Translations under genes and position numbers: made by a program
Part shown: one piece after another, positions 49,939 to 58,604 of the stretch
Layout of the letters: every line of letters starts with the position of its first letter
Numbering within the stretch: position 1 is the stretch's first letter
The notes under the pieces: generated by a model
What the model saw: only the letters and a program-made list of their open reading frames with translations
Told to the model about the DNA's origin: nothing
Database searches by the model: none
Assembly: GCA_018333525.1 (NCBI GenBank)
Contig: JAGXTF010000090.1
Location: forward strand, 1-64,000
Reading direction: 5' to 3'
DNA: 64,000 nt
Source: Bacteroidota bacterium
Lineage (GTDB): Bacteria > Bacteroidota > Bacteroidia > NS11-12g > UBA955

Positions 49939-52230
49939 TTAAATAAACCAGACGCCCTGAAGTTGAAAACTCCTTGGAGGGCGCAGGTCTGCCGGCCGAT
50001 TCATATAAAGTGAATTGAACAGATTCAGGATCTGGAAATTCATCTTCCAGTTTTTATTGAAATTCCAACCCATGCGTATATCTGTTACCAATACGTGATC
50101 CAGCGTTTTAAATGCCCGCTCAATATCCGGAATAACAGTATTCAGCGGAAATGCAATAAACGCCTTGTCATAATTTAACAATGCAGAATTATACCGCACA
50201 CTCCATCCAAATTCCAAATGCTTGTAATTGCATTGCAAATCCCAGCGGAACAAATGCTTATAGCGGTATTTGAGATAGTTGTTATTCTGTGCCCGTGTAT
50301 TTTCAAAACTCAACTTATTCCCGGTGCTATCTGTAGCAAAAACAACAGCTACTGCTGTATTTATCGGGGAAGTATAGGTATACCCGGTTAATAGCACCAA
50401 CCTGGTAATCCCGATTTTTCCCTCGGCCGTAATTTCGGCTTCAATTCCACGTATTCTGGCCTTGGGCGTATTTACACTTTTAAATCCTGCTCCAAACAAT
50501 GGAGGAGCAATTGGCCCCCATTGGGCAAATGTAAATTCCATCAGATTTTTATAATCCATCTGGAAGGCGGCTAAATCTGCAAAACCTTTAAACCTGCCTA
50601 TCCGAATGCCTTGTTTGATGCCAATTTCCGCATTGCTGCCTGTTTCAGGCAATAAATTTGGATTGGGGTAAATACTTACACTTCCTGCGGTAGTGCTTAT
50701 AAATGCTTCTGCCATGCTCGGAAATCGGTATCCTTGTCCCCAGCTTGCTCTTAACATGGTGTATTTCGCCAGTGTATATCCCGCACCGGCTCTGAAAACC
50801 GGTCTGGTTTGCTCAAATTGATTCAGTTTATAATTCTCCAATCTGGCGCCTGCCTGAGCATGTAATCGATTTCTTTTGAAATCCAATTGCAGGTAAGCCG
50901 CCAGATTGCGACTTTTTTGTTTTCCATTGAACAATGGACTGTGCGTTTCTCCTTGCATCCAAATGCCACCGGTATAGAATTTTACCTGATGCCGGAATAA
51001 ATCTGTGCTTGCTTTATATTCCGTATAATACAAACTGCTGCCGTTGCTTTGGTTATTGCTGGTGTCCCCGTTGTCAATCCGGTTGTCTAAATATAATGCG
51101 CGATGCAACAATTGTTGCTTCCATTTTACGCCTTTGTATTCCAGAAATGGGTCTATGGCCAATTTACCCGATTTGGAATAATTATGTCCGCTGTCCAAAG
51201 GTTTATAACCCCGGCTAAAACTCTCCCAAAGCAAAAAAGAACCGCTTTCTCCTTTTTGACCACTTGCGGATAACCCGTAACACAGTCCCTTTAAATGTTT
51301 GTCAAAATGCTTCCATTTCAAGGTCATCCGCGCCCGGTTGTCAAATTCATTCATCCTGTAACCTTCATTCTTTAAACAGTTTGCGGAAGCAGTAAATGCA
51401 TTATTCCCAATTTTCTGAGACCAATATCCATTCAAACCATATGCTTTTTGTTGGCTGGTATTCCAATGCAGGCTGTCGTTGGCCGGATGATCAAAAAAAC
51501 CCGCAAAAGCCGAAACTTTGGCGCTGACCTTTTCTGTTGGTTCCGCACTACGGATATTTACGATGCCATTAAGGGCAGATGATCCATACAATACCGAACC
51601 GGCAGATTTTACAATTTCCACACTCCCCACATTTTCTACGGGCATAAAACTGAATTGTGCAGTTTGGGCATCCGCACTTAACATGGGTAAATCATCCACC
51701 AATACCATTACCCGACTGCCCGCACCATAACTCCATCCATTGCCATTTCGAATGTTGATCTGGTTATCTGCAATGCTCACACCCGGCACTTGTTCCAATG
51801 CATGGCTGATATCAGTTGTAATCTTATTCTCAATTAAGTAAGGTTTTAATATACTGATACTTACAAGGCTCTCTTTAAGTTTTGCTGCATATTTGGAGGT
51901 GCTAATTACAATCTGCTCCAATATTTTGTCATTCACTTTTACAATGAATACCAACCCAGAACCTACCGGAATTTCCGGTTTTAAAATACTATCCAGAGTA
52001 AAATAATTTTCACCTTCTACACGTATGCGATTTACGGGTTTATCCAATAAAAAAACATGAGTGCTGCTGTCTCTGGTTACCAGTACTTCCAGCCCAAATG
52101 GAGTCCAGGCCCTGAGTTTGATATCTTTTACCACAAAGTGGTCTTCTGTTTCTATGCGGATTTTGGTTTGGCCGTACACCTCACCTGAGAGTATAAAAAA
52201 AATCGCAGCAAAACCTTTAACCAATTGCAT
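49939..52230 (-). CDS. TonB-dependent outer-membrane receptor
   Basis: MQLVKGFAAIFFILSGEVYGQTK...plug domain DISHALEQVPGVSIADNQINIRNGNGWSYGAGSRVMVLVDDLPMLSADAQTAQFSFMPVENVGSVEIVKSAGSVLYGSSALNGIVNI; C-terminal barrel. Start at 52230. Confidence 0.93.
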   Translation of the reverse strand: MQLVKGFAAIFFILSGEVYGQTKIRIETEDHFVVKDIKLRAWTPFGLEVLVTRDSSTHVFLLDKPVNRIRVEGENYFTLDSILKPEIPVGSGLVFIVKVNDKILEQIVISTSKYAAKLKESLVSISILKPYLIENKITTDISHALEQVPGVSIADNQINIRNGNGWSYGAGSRVMVLVDDLPMLSADAQTAQFSFMPVENVGSVEIVKSAGSVLYGSSALNGIVNIRSAEPTEKVSAKVSAFAGFFDHPANDSLHWNTSQQKAYGLNGYWSQKIGNNAFTASANCLKNEGYRMNEFDNRARMTLKWKHFDKHLKGLCYGLSASGQKGESGSFLLWESFSRGYKPLDSGHNYSKSGKLAIDPFLEYKGVKWKQQLLHRALYLDNRIDNGDTSNNQSNGSSLYYTEYKASTDLFRHQVKFYTGGIWMQGETHSPLFNGKQKSRNLAAYLQLDFKRNRLHAQAGARLENYKLNQFEQTRPVFRAGAGYTLAKYTMLRASWGQGYRFPSMAEAFISTTAGSVSIYPNPNLLPETGSNAEIGIKQGIRIGRFKGFADLAAFQMDYKNLMEFTFAQWGPIAPPLFGAGFKSVNTPKARIRGIEAEITAEGKIGITRLVLLTGYTYTSPINTAVAVVFATDSTGNKLSFENTRAQNNNYLKYRYKHLFRWDLQCNYKHLEFGWSVRYNSALLNYDKAFIAFPLNTVIPDIERAFKTLDHVLVTDIRMGWNFNKNWKMNFQILNLFNSLYMNRPADLRPPRSFQLQGVWFI

Positions 52231-52255
52231 TTGCTTGTAATTTTGTTGGTTTAAA

Positions 52256-52978
52256 ATGAATCGCAAGATAATTACATTGTTTGTTTTAACTGCGGCAATA
52301 TCTGCAGTAAAACTAAATGCCCAATGCACTCCGGATACGAACCTGACCAAACCGGGATATTCGCCGGATACATTGCAGCATGTTACCGCAAATGTGGCTT
52401 ATAGCCAATCTATCAGTGTATTAACCCCACATGATACAACGGTAAATTTTAACGGCAATTTGGTGTCTGCAAGAGTGGATTCCATTAAAGCCACAGATGT
52501 GAAAGGATTGCCTTCAGGTATCATTTATACCTGCCAACATCCGCGCTGTGTTTTTTTATGGGATACAGTACGATGCGTGGAACTTCATGGCACAACTTCG
52601 CAGGGTGGTGTATTTCCACTGAGAATTATGGTAACCTATTACGCCTTACTTGCCGGTACCTTTAAAGTTGCTCAAAAAGATTCTATCACGCGTTTTACGC
52701 TTATTGTAGACGGAGGCGTTAATTCATTGTTGGACCACACAAAACCCGGAGTCCATTTATATCCAAACCCCGCATCCGGAAAGGTTTATATTGCCAGCGG
52801 GTCACAATTAAATCCTGCTCTTATTAAAGTGTTTTCAATAAATGGGGTGGAACAATTTGTAAGCATAAAACAAGAAGGAAATTTGATGGTTTTGGATTTA
52901 AAAAACCTGGCTGAAGGAATTTATTTGGTGCAGACAGAACTTGGGGTGCAGCGTTTGGTTTTAGGAAAAAATGACTGA
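52256..52978 (+). CDS. Secreted protein with T9SS sorting domain
   Basis: Signal peptide; C-terminal PGVHLYPNPASGKVYIASGSQLNPALIKVFSINGVEQF...LKNLAEGIYLVQTELGVQRLVLGKND. Confidence 0.82.
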   Translation: MNRKIITLFVLTAAISAVKLNAQCTPDTNLTKPGYSPDTLQHVTANVAYSQSISVLTPHDTTVNFNGNLVSARVDSIKATDVKGLPSGIIYTCQHPRCVFLWDTVRCVELHGTTSQGGVFPLRIMVTYYALLAGTFKVAQKDSITRFTLIVDGGVNSLLDHTKPGVHLYPNPASGKVYIASGSQLNPALIKVFSINGVEQFVSIKQEGNLMVLDLKNLAEGIYLVQTELGVQRLVLGKND

Positions 52979-53396
52979 AGTCTATATTAAAATTCCAAAA
53001 AGGAAAGCGGAATTACCTGCCATCATTGTAACATTCATTTTATGTTTTGTTGGTTGGGCATTTCATTTTGGATTCTTTTCCTGGAAAGGTGGATTTATAT
53101 GGATGCTTGCTACAATTCCCGCATTGGTTTTTGTTTATTTTAAACGAAGAGGAAATTATTTTGTTCAGGTTAACAAAGAGGGAATTTCATGGAGGCAAAG
53201 TATATTATCCAGATATATTTTTATACCTTGGAATTATATTCAGCGAGTAGATTATCTCGTGTTCGAAATCAATTTTATGATTCGGGAAACGGGTCAGGTA
53301 GTTTCTTTTCCAACCAGTGGAATTGATGAAGCGGAGGCCGAAAAAATCAAACAGGCAATTTCAGATGTTCTCGGGGAACAGGCTCGCAGTGTGTAA
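52971..53396 (+). CDS. Hypothetical two-TM protein, PH-domain-like
   Basis: 141 aa: two hydrophobic segments then YFVQVNKEGISWRQSILSRYIFIPWNYIQRVDY; overlaps previous gene by 8 nt. Confidence 0.55.
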   Translation: MTEVYIKIPKRKAELPAIIVTFILCFVGWAFHFGFFSWKGGFIWMLATIPALVFVYFKRRGNYFVQVNKEGISWRQSILSRYIFIPWNYIQRVDYLVFEINFMIRETGQVVSFPTSGIDEAEAEKIKQAISDVLGEQARSV

Positions 53397-53408
53397 ATGC
53401 ACGAACAT

Positions 53409-53440
53409 TTTGCCGGGCGCCTTGCTTTGAACTAATTTTG
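53409..53440 (+). promoter_or_regulatory. Predicted tyrS promoter TTTG-N20-TAATTTTG
   Basis: TTTG 53409-53412, TAATTTTG 53433-53440, ATG 53448. Confidence 0.55.
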
Positions 53441-53447
53441 CCGTTTT

Positions 53448-54746
53448 ATGGCTTTTCAACCTGAATTTAATTATATCGAAGAACTCAAGTGGCGTGGGTT
53501 GTTGCATGACATGATGCCCGGTACCGAAGAACTGTTGCAATCGCAAATGGTAACCGGTTATGCGGGTTTTGATCCAACCGCAGATTCTCTTCATATTGGC
53601 AATATGGTGCCCATAATGTTGCTATTGCATTTGCAGCGTGCCGGACACAGACCCATTGCTTTGGTTGGTGGAGCTACAGGCATGGTTGGTGATCCCAGTG
53701 GAAAATCCGATGAAAGAAAATTTCTGGACCTGGATATTTTAAATCACAATTTGGAATGCCAGAAACAACAGTTGATGCGTTTTCTGAATTTTGAATCCGG
53801 AGAAAACAAAGCAATTATGGTCAATAATTACGATTGGTTTTCGAAATTCGGTTTTCTAGAATTTATCCGTGACGTTGGTAAGCATATCACCGTGAGCTAT
53901 ATGATGAGCAAAGATTCTGTGAAAAACAGGCTGGAATCAGGCGGTTTGTCATTTACCGAATTCACTTATCAGCTGGTTCAGGGCTATGATTTTCTGCATC
54001 TCTTTGAAAATTTTGGATGTAAAGTTCAGGTTGGTGGGAGCGATCAGTGGGGAAACATTACCACCGGAACAGAATTAATTCGACGTAAAGTGGGGGGAGA
54101 AGCCTTTGCCATTACTGCCCCGCTTATTACTAAATCTGATGGTACCAAATTCGGAAAGAGCGAAGGTGGAAATATCTGGCTGGATGGAAATAAGACAAAT
54201 CCTTATAAATTTTATCAGTTTTGGTTAAATATTAATGATGCAGATATTGTAAAATTTATCAAAATTTTCAGTCTGAAAAATCGCGAAGAATTGGACACAT
54301 TAATCGCACAACATACAGGCAATGAACACATGCGTTTGTTGCAAAAAAGCCTGGCAGAAGAGTTCACCACCAGGTTGCATGGAGAAAATGCCTTACAGCA
54401 GGCAATTAAAGCAACAAATGTGTTTTTCGGAAATGGAAATAGCGATGATTTAAAATCATTACAAGGGTCAACGCTCATGGATGCCATGGAGGGAATGGAC
54501 AAATTTGAAATGGATTCCAATAAATTGAATGAGGGGATTTCATTGTTAGACCTTTTGGCAGGTGAAACCTCAGTGTTTTCAAGCAAAGGTGAAGCCAGAA
54601 AAATGATACAGGCCAATGGTTTTAGCCTCAACAAACAAAAAATAAACGACCCGGCTACAGTAATTAATCCGGATTATTTATTGCAGGAAAAATATCTGAT
54701 TGCGCAAAAAGGGAAAACCAATTTTATGGTGATTGAAATTGTGTAA
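53448..54746 (+). CDS. tyrS: Tyrosyl-tRNA synthetase
   Basis: GYAGFDPTADSLHIGNMVPIMLLLHLQRAGHRPIALVGGATGMVGDPSGKSDER; QVGGSDQWGNITTG; KFGKSEGGNIWLD. Confidence 0.97.
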   Translation: MAFQPEFNYIEELKWRGLLHDMMPGTEELLQSQMVTGYAGFDPTADSLHIGNMVPIMLLLHLQRAGHRPIALVGGATGMVGDPSGKSDERKFLDLDILNHNLECQKQQLMRFLNFESGENKAIMVNNYDWFSKFGFLEFIRDVGKHITVSYMMSKDSVKNRLESGGLSFTEFTYQLVQGYDFLHLFENFGCKVQVGGSDQWGNITTGTELIRRKVGGEAFAITAPLITKSDGTKFGKSEGGNIWLDGNKTNPYKFYQFWLNINDADIVKFIKIFSLKNREELDTLIAQHTGNEHMRLLQKSLAEEFTTRLHGENALQQAIKATNVFFGNGNSDDLKSLQGSTLMDAMEGMDKFEMDSNKLNEGISLLDLLAGETSVFSSKGEARKMIQANGFSLNKQKINDPATVINPDYLLQEKYLIAQKGKTNFMVIEIV

Positions 54747-54799
54747 TTAAAACAGGAATATTGGTTGGTTTTTGATTTAATAACCCAAACAAATACAGG

Positions 54800-57358
54800 T
54801 TATTTTATTACAACTTCTGAATATAATTTTTCATATTCTCCATCACCTTCTTCGCCATTATTCATAGTGAGATTGATGTCGTAATTGTTGTATAATTCCA
54901 AACTGTTACGTTCGGTAAAAATGGCTTCCTGGTATTTTTTAAAAGTGTCATGGTAGAGTTTTTCAGGTTCTTCTTCAAAAACTGCACGTGACAGATTTAC
55001 CAGTTTTTCTTCCCACTCCCTGTGCAATTTGTGTTTTTCCGGTTTGGTTTTCATTGCCTTTTCAAATTGCTTCAGAGCCTGAATAAACAGTTCTTCTGTT
55101 CTTGCATTTTGCAAAGTCTCCGCTTCATTCCTCAACGTAATTCCCCAATGATAATATGCTTCAAACAAACCGGGTTTAATAGCAAGTGCATTTTTAAAAC
55201 ATTCCCCTGCCTGAAAATACAGATCTTTGGTTTTAGACATTTCTGCCATATACGCCACCTTGCCCATGCAAATCCCTTTATTGGTATAAACCTCGGCACT
55301 GTTAGGATCCAGGCTTAATGCATGATCAAATTTTTCGAAAGACTGCTTATAAATTTGCTGGGATTCTTTTCCTGATTTCAGATTTCCCAGATTCCAAAGC
55401 GCAATACCCCAGTTGTTATAAATTTCGTAGTTCTGCGGGTAGGTGTATGCAATGGTTTCGTATTTCTCACAGGCGCTTTTCAACAATCTCTGTGCTTCCT
55501 CAATACCCTTTAACATGGCAAGATTGCATAAATCCTGCGTCCAGTTCATTGCAGCATCAAAAGAAGTGGGATTTAATTCCTGTGCCAATGCATATTTGCT
55601 GCAAGCTTCTTCATAAAGCGCAAGCGCTTCTGCGGATCTTTTGATTCTTGCCAATTGTCTTAAACCAATCCCCCATCGAATATATGCTTCCTGATTTTCT
55701 GAATCTCTTTTAACAGCTGCGGCAAACTTGGCGAATGCTTCATCCAGATAAAGTTCCGCTTCTTCATCCCGCTTCATTGCAGCGAGATTACACAATCCCG
55801 TTCCCCAATGGATATATATGTCTGTAAGCTCCGGATTGATTTTTAAAATAGCTTTATATTTATCAAAGGCCTGGAAATAAAGCCTTTGGGCTTCAACCTC
55901 ATTTTTTGTTTCGGCGAGCCGTATTAAACCTTGCGCCCAGGCATGCAGGGTTTCAAAATCTTTTGGATCTCCGGCCATGGCATCTTCAAATCTCTGAAAT
56001 GCCTCTTCATATAGGTTTTCAGCATCATCTGAGTCCAACAACGCCGCCAATTGAAGCAGACAGGTGCCAAGTTTAAAATTGACCTCACTTACCTCTTCAC
56101 TTGCTTCTAATGCCTGGCGATATCGATTTGCGGCATCATTGAGTAAATTTTTGGCTTCGCCGGAAGCAGCACCTTCAGCACTTTTCTGTATGGCTTCTCC
56201 CCAGTGAAACAGAAAATATGCAAAATATTTTTTGGCTTCAGGTTCTTCTGAATTTTCTAAAGCTGCTTTTAGAGCTTCATAATGAGACCAGTTTTTTGAA
56301 GTCCAGGATTCTCGGGCAGATTCTATAAAGGAACTTTTTGCCCCCAGCGGAGATTCAGATTTTACTTTGGTTTTTTTTTCTGGTATCTCTAACTCCGGTT
56401 TCTTTACTGGCACCGGTTTCCCCGATTCTTCCGGAACAGCTGGTTTTATTTCAGGTATTTGAACCTTTGGAATGACAGGTGCACTGATCTGAATCTCTCT
56501 TGGTGTGGATGAAATATCTCCAAGTACTTCTGCAACCAAATCCAATGGATTGTTCAGTATTCTCGGAACAGGCAATTGCAATTCATCACTTAGCGCCATG
56601 AAAAACTGATCAGCATCATAACCTTTTATGAAACAGCTATGTTTGCTCGGCTTATTCAACACTCCATGCAATACATGCTCTTCGGGCTCATCATCGCCGT
56701 TACCAATCCAATACAACCGGTTTTCAAAACTTCGTATATCCGCAAGGAAGCCTAAAACAGGATCTTCTGCGCCACTATAGCCAACAACGATTACAGTGTG
56801 TTTTTCAAACATTTCCTGAAAACAGGTTTTTAGTTTCTCCTGCTGTGCAAAATATCCGTTTTCACCGTTATACCTTAAAATCCCATCGGTTCTGCCATGC
56901 AGGTGCACTACAGACGGGCTTTCCAATTCACGCACCATTTCTACATTCATGGTTTGGAAATCGTAAATAGTGGGAAAAACATTTTCCAGGGCCAGAGCTC
57001 TTGGAATTAAAGTGTCGAAATTGGTGGTGAAAATGGTTCTGGTATATTCGGCTTTTACTAATGTTGCCAAATACAAATGTGCTGAATTCACCCGCGATTC
57101 CTGCACATAAGTCTTGATCAATTCCTGCCTTTGGCTGGGAGTTAAAACTTCCAAATGATCCTCATAAGTAACCGGATGCATCCTGGCGCAAAGGCTGGAA
57201 AAATCTTGACGAATTCTGGAAATAATGCCTTCCGAATCAGGGATACCACCACTTACAGATACGCCTGATCCCAAAAGAAAAATGGTGGAATGGCTGTGTT
57301 GCCTGTTCCAGAGCAGTTGTTCTTTTACTTCCCTTATGTCTGTTTCACTATATTTCAA
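54800..57358 (-). CDS. SIR2-like (NADase-type) domain protein with ten 44-aa TPR-like repeats
   Basis: N-terminus IFLLGSGVSVSGGIPDSEGI, TIFTTNFDTLIPRAL, VVHLHGRTDG, VIVVGYSGAEDPVLGFL match SIR2/SIR2_2 motifs; C-terminal half is TPR-like. TTG start at 57358-57356 is the only candidate before the SIR2 motif (in-frame TGA at 57391-57389). Confidence 0.88.
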   Translation of the reverse strand: MKYSETDIREVKEQLLWNRQHSHSTIFLLGSGVSVSGGIPDSEGIISRIRQDFSSLCARMHPVTYEDHLEVLTPSQRQELIKTYVQESRVNSAHLYLATLVKAEYTRTIFTTNFDTLIPRALALENVFPTIYDFQTMNVEMVRELESPSVVHLHGRTDGILRYNGENGYFAQQEKLKTCFQEMFEKHTVIVVGYSGAEDPVLGFLADIRSFENRLYWIGNGDDEPEEHVLHGVLNKPSKHSCFIKGYDADQFFMALSDELQLPVPRILNNPLDLVAEVLGDISSTPREIQISAPVIPKVQIPEIKPAVPEESGKPVPVKKPELEIPEKKTKVKSESPLGAKSSFIESARESWTSKNWSHYEALKAALENSEEPEAKKYFAYFLFHWGEAIQKSAEGAASGEAKNLLNDAANRYRQALEASEEVSEVNFKLGTCLLQLAALLDSDDAENLYEEAFQRFEDAMAGDPKDFETLHAWAQGLIRLAETKNEVEAQRLYFQAFDKYKAILKINPELTDIYIHWGTGLCNLAAMKRDEEAELYLDEAFAKFAAAVKRDSENQEAYIRWGIGLRQLARIKRSAEALALYEEACSKYALAQELNPTSFDAAMNWTQDLCNLAMLKGIEEAQRLLKSACEKYETIAYTYPQNYEIYNNWGIALWNLGNLKSGKESQQIYKQSFEKFDHALSLDPNSAEVYTNKGICMGKVAYMAEMSKTKDLYFQAGECFKNALAIKPGLFEAYYHWGITLRNEAETLQNARTEELFIQALKQFEKAMKTKPEKHKLHREWEEKLVNLSRAVFEEEPEKLYHDTFKKYQEAIFTERNSLELYNNYDINLTMNNGEEGDGEYEKLYSEVVIK
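54899..56218 (-). repeat. Ten tandem 44-aa (132-nt) TPR-like repeats, residues 381-820
   Basis: Each unit fits x(A/I)YxxWGxxLxxLAxxKxxxEAxxLYxxAxxKYxxAxxxxPxx, e.g. DIYIHWGTGLCNLAAMKRDEEAELYLDEAFAKFAAAVKRDSENQ; counted exactly, units abut without gaps. Confidence 0.85.
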
Positions 57359-57432
57359 ATCAAAATCCTCCCTTTTTCCAAAAAGAAATCACACACACAG
57401 ATTTGGTGTTTAAGCGGCATATTTGAAATTAG

Positions 57433-57463
57433 AAATTTCACGATGGAGGAATCGTGTGAATTT
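57433..57463 (-). promoter_or_regulatory. Inverted repeat/hairpin upstream of SIR2-TPR gene
   Basis: + strand aaattt CACGAT GGAGGA ATCGTG tgaattt: 6-bp perfect stem (57439-57444 / 57451-57456), arms extended by AAATT/AATTT with a bulge. Confidence 0.45.
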
Positions 57464-57644
57464 GTTTCAATTTTAAAACCAACCTCAGGAATAACCTAAA
57501 AAATTGAATTCCTTGTGGACAATTTCCTTTCCTGAACCAAATTAAAAATACCTGTTTTAAACGCTTATGTAGCATTGAAATTCCTGAAAATAATCTTGCC
57601 TTGTAACAGAATATGCCGTGCAATAAAATCTCCAAGTAATTGAA

Positions 57645-58604
57645 TTATAGCCAATTATAAATTCTTTTTGCCTTTGTAATCCAATTGCCATACCCCTTTT
57701 TAATAATATTTAACCGCACGGCAAATGCAGGTTTTTGCTGGAATTTTGAACAATAAAGAAATATCTGAGTGTATAGTATTTTGTTCAATTTTTTAAGGTC
57801 CTTAGAATTTAATCCCTGACCAATTATGGCAATATGTTCTATTAATTCTGAAAGGGTAGGTCCTTTTGACAATTCACTAAATGCGTGATGTAAGGCAATT
57901 GCTTCGTCACCCGCTTCGGGAATGAACTCATTCAATATCTGTTCCCTGATTTTTCTTGCAAGGTTCTTTTGTTTCTCAATCGCCTTTTCATCTTTTAGTG
58001 CTATGTGGTAATGCACCAGCTTTGGTTTACAGTTTCGGAATTTCCAGTGATATCGCATACGCGCATACAAATCATAATCTTCTGCAGTGTCCATTTCAGA
58101 GCGATATAAATTGCTGTTGCGTATTGCAGATTTCCGAATCATAACAGCACTGTGAACCATTGGATTATTCAGCAAAAGCTGGTATCTGATGGATGCGTCA
58201 TCTTTAAATAATTCCCAGGTTTTGAAACCTGGATCTACTGTAAAATGGGAACCTAAAATATCGAGGTCTGCAGTATTTTGAAATATTTTTACCTGGGTTG
58301 AAATCCTTTTCGGATAAGCAAAGTCATCGGCATCCGCAATCGCGATATAAACACCGCTGGAATGAGAAATTCCGAAATTTCTTGCCGCAGATTGGCCTTG
58401 ACAATCCTCAAAATGATAAATCTGTATTTTTTCGTTGTCAATAAATCCCTCAAGTATGTCATGGGTTTCTTTGCCCGACCCATCATTTACTACAATAATT
58501 TCAATGTTGGAATAATCCTGAACCAAATAACTGTTCAGGCATCTTTGAAGAAGGGTTGTTTCATCCTTAACAGCAATGATTACAGATACCAGTGGCATAG
58601 CCAT
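57645..58604 (-). CDS. Glycosyltransferase family 2
   Basis: PLVSVIIAVKDETTLLQRCLNSYLVQDYSNIEIIVVNDGSGKET...GVYIAIADADDFAYPKRI; ETAEDYDLY-like motif (MDTAEDYDLYARM). Confidence 0.93.
   Translation of the reverse strand: MAMPLVSVIIAVKDETTLLQRCLNSYLVQDYSNIEIIVVNDGSGKETHDILEGFIDNEKIQIYHFEDCQGQSAARNFGISHSSGVYIAIADADDFAYPKRISTQVKIFQNTADLDILGSHFTVDPGFKTWELFKDDASIRYQLLLNNPMVHSAVMIRKSAIRNSNLYRSEMDTAEDYDLYARMRYHWKFRNCKPKLVHYHIALKDEKAIEKQKNLARKIREQILNEFIPEAGDEAIALHHAFSELSKGPTLSELIEHIAIIGQGLNSKDLKKLNKILYTQIFLYCSKFQQKPAFAVRLNIIKKGYGNWITKAKRIYNWL

Noticed and set aside
54800-57358. Calling the SIR2-TPR protein a known DSR1/DSR2 or Thoeris ThsA
   Set aside because: DSR proteins are longer with a different C-terminal solenoid, and ThsA has a SLOG domain and a TIR partner; neither is evident here.
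57225-57499. Short plus-strand ORFs (62 and 69 aa) overlapping the SIR2-TPR start, considered as an antitoxin-like partner
   Set aside because: Mostly antisense to the SIR2 coding region, no recognisable domain and no promoter seen.
57359-57644. Possible small RNA or tRNA in the SIR2-TPR upstream gap
   Set aside because: No cloverleaf or CCA-type acceptor found; only the short hairpin is supportable.
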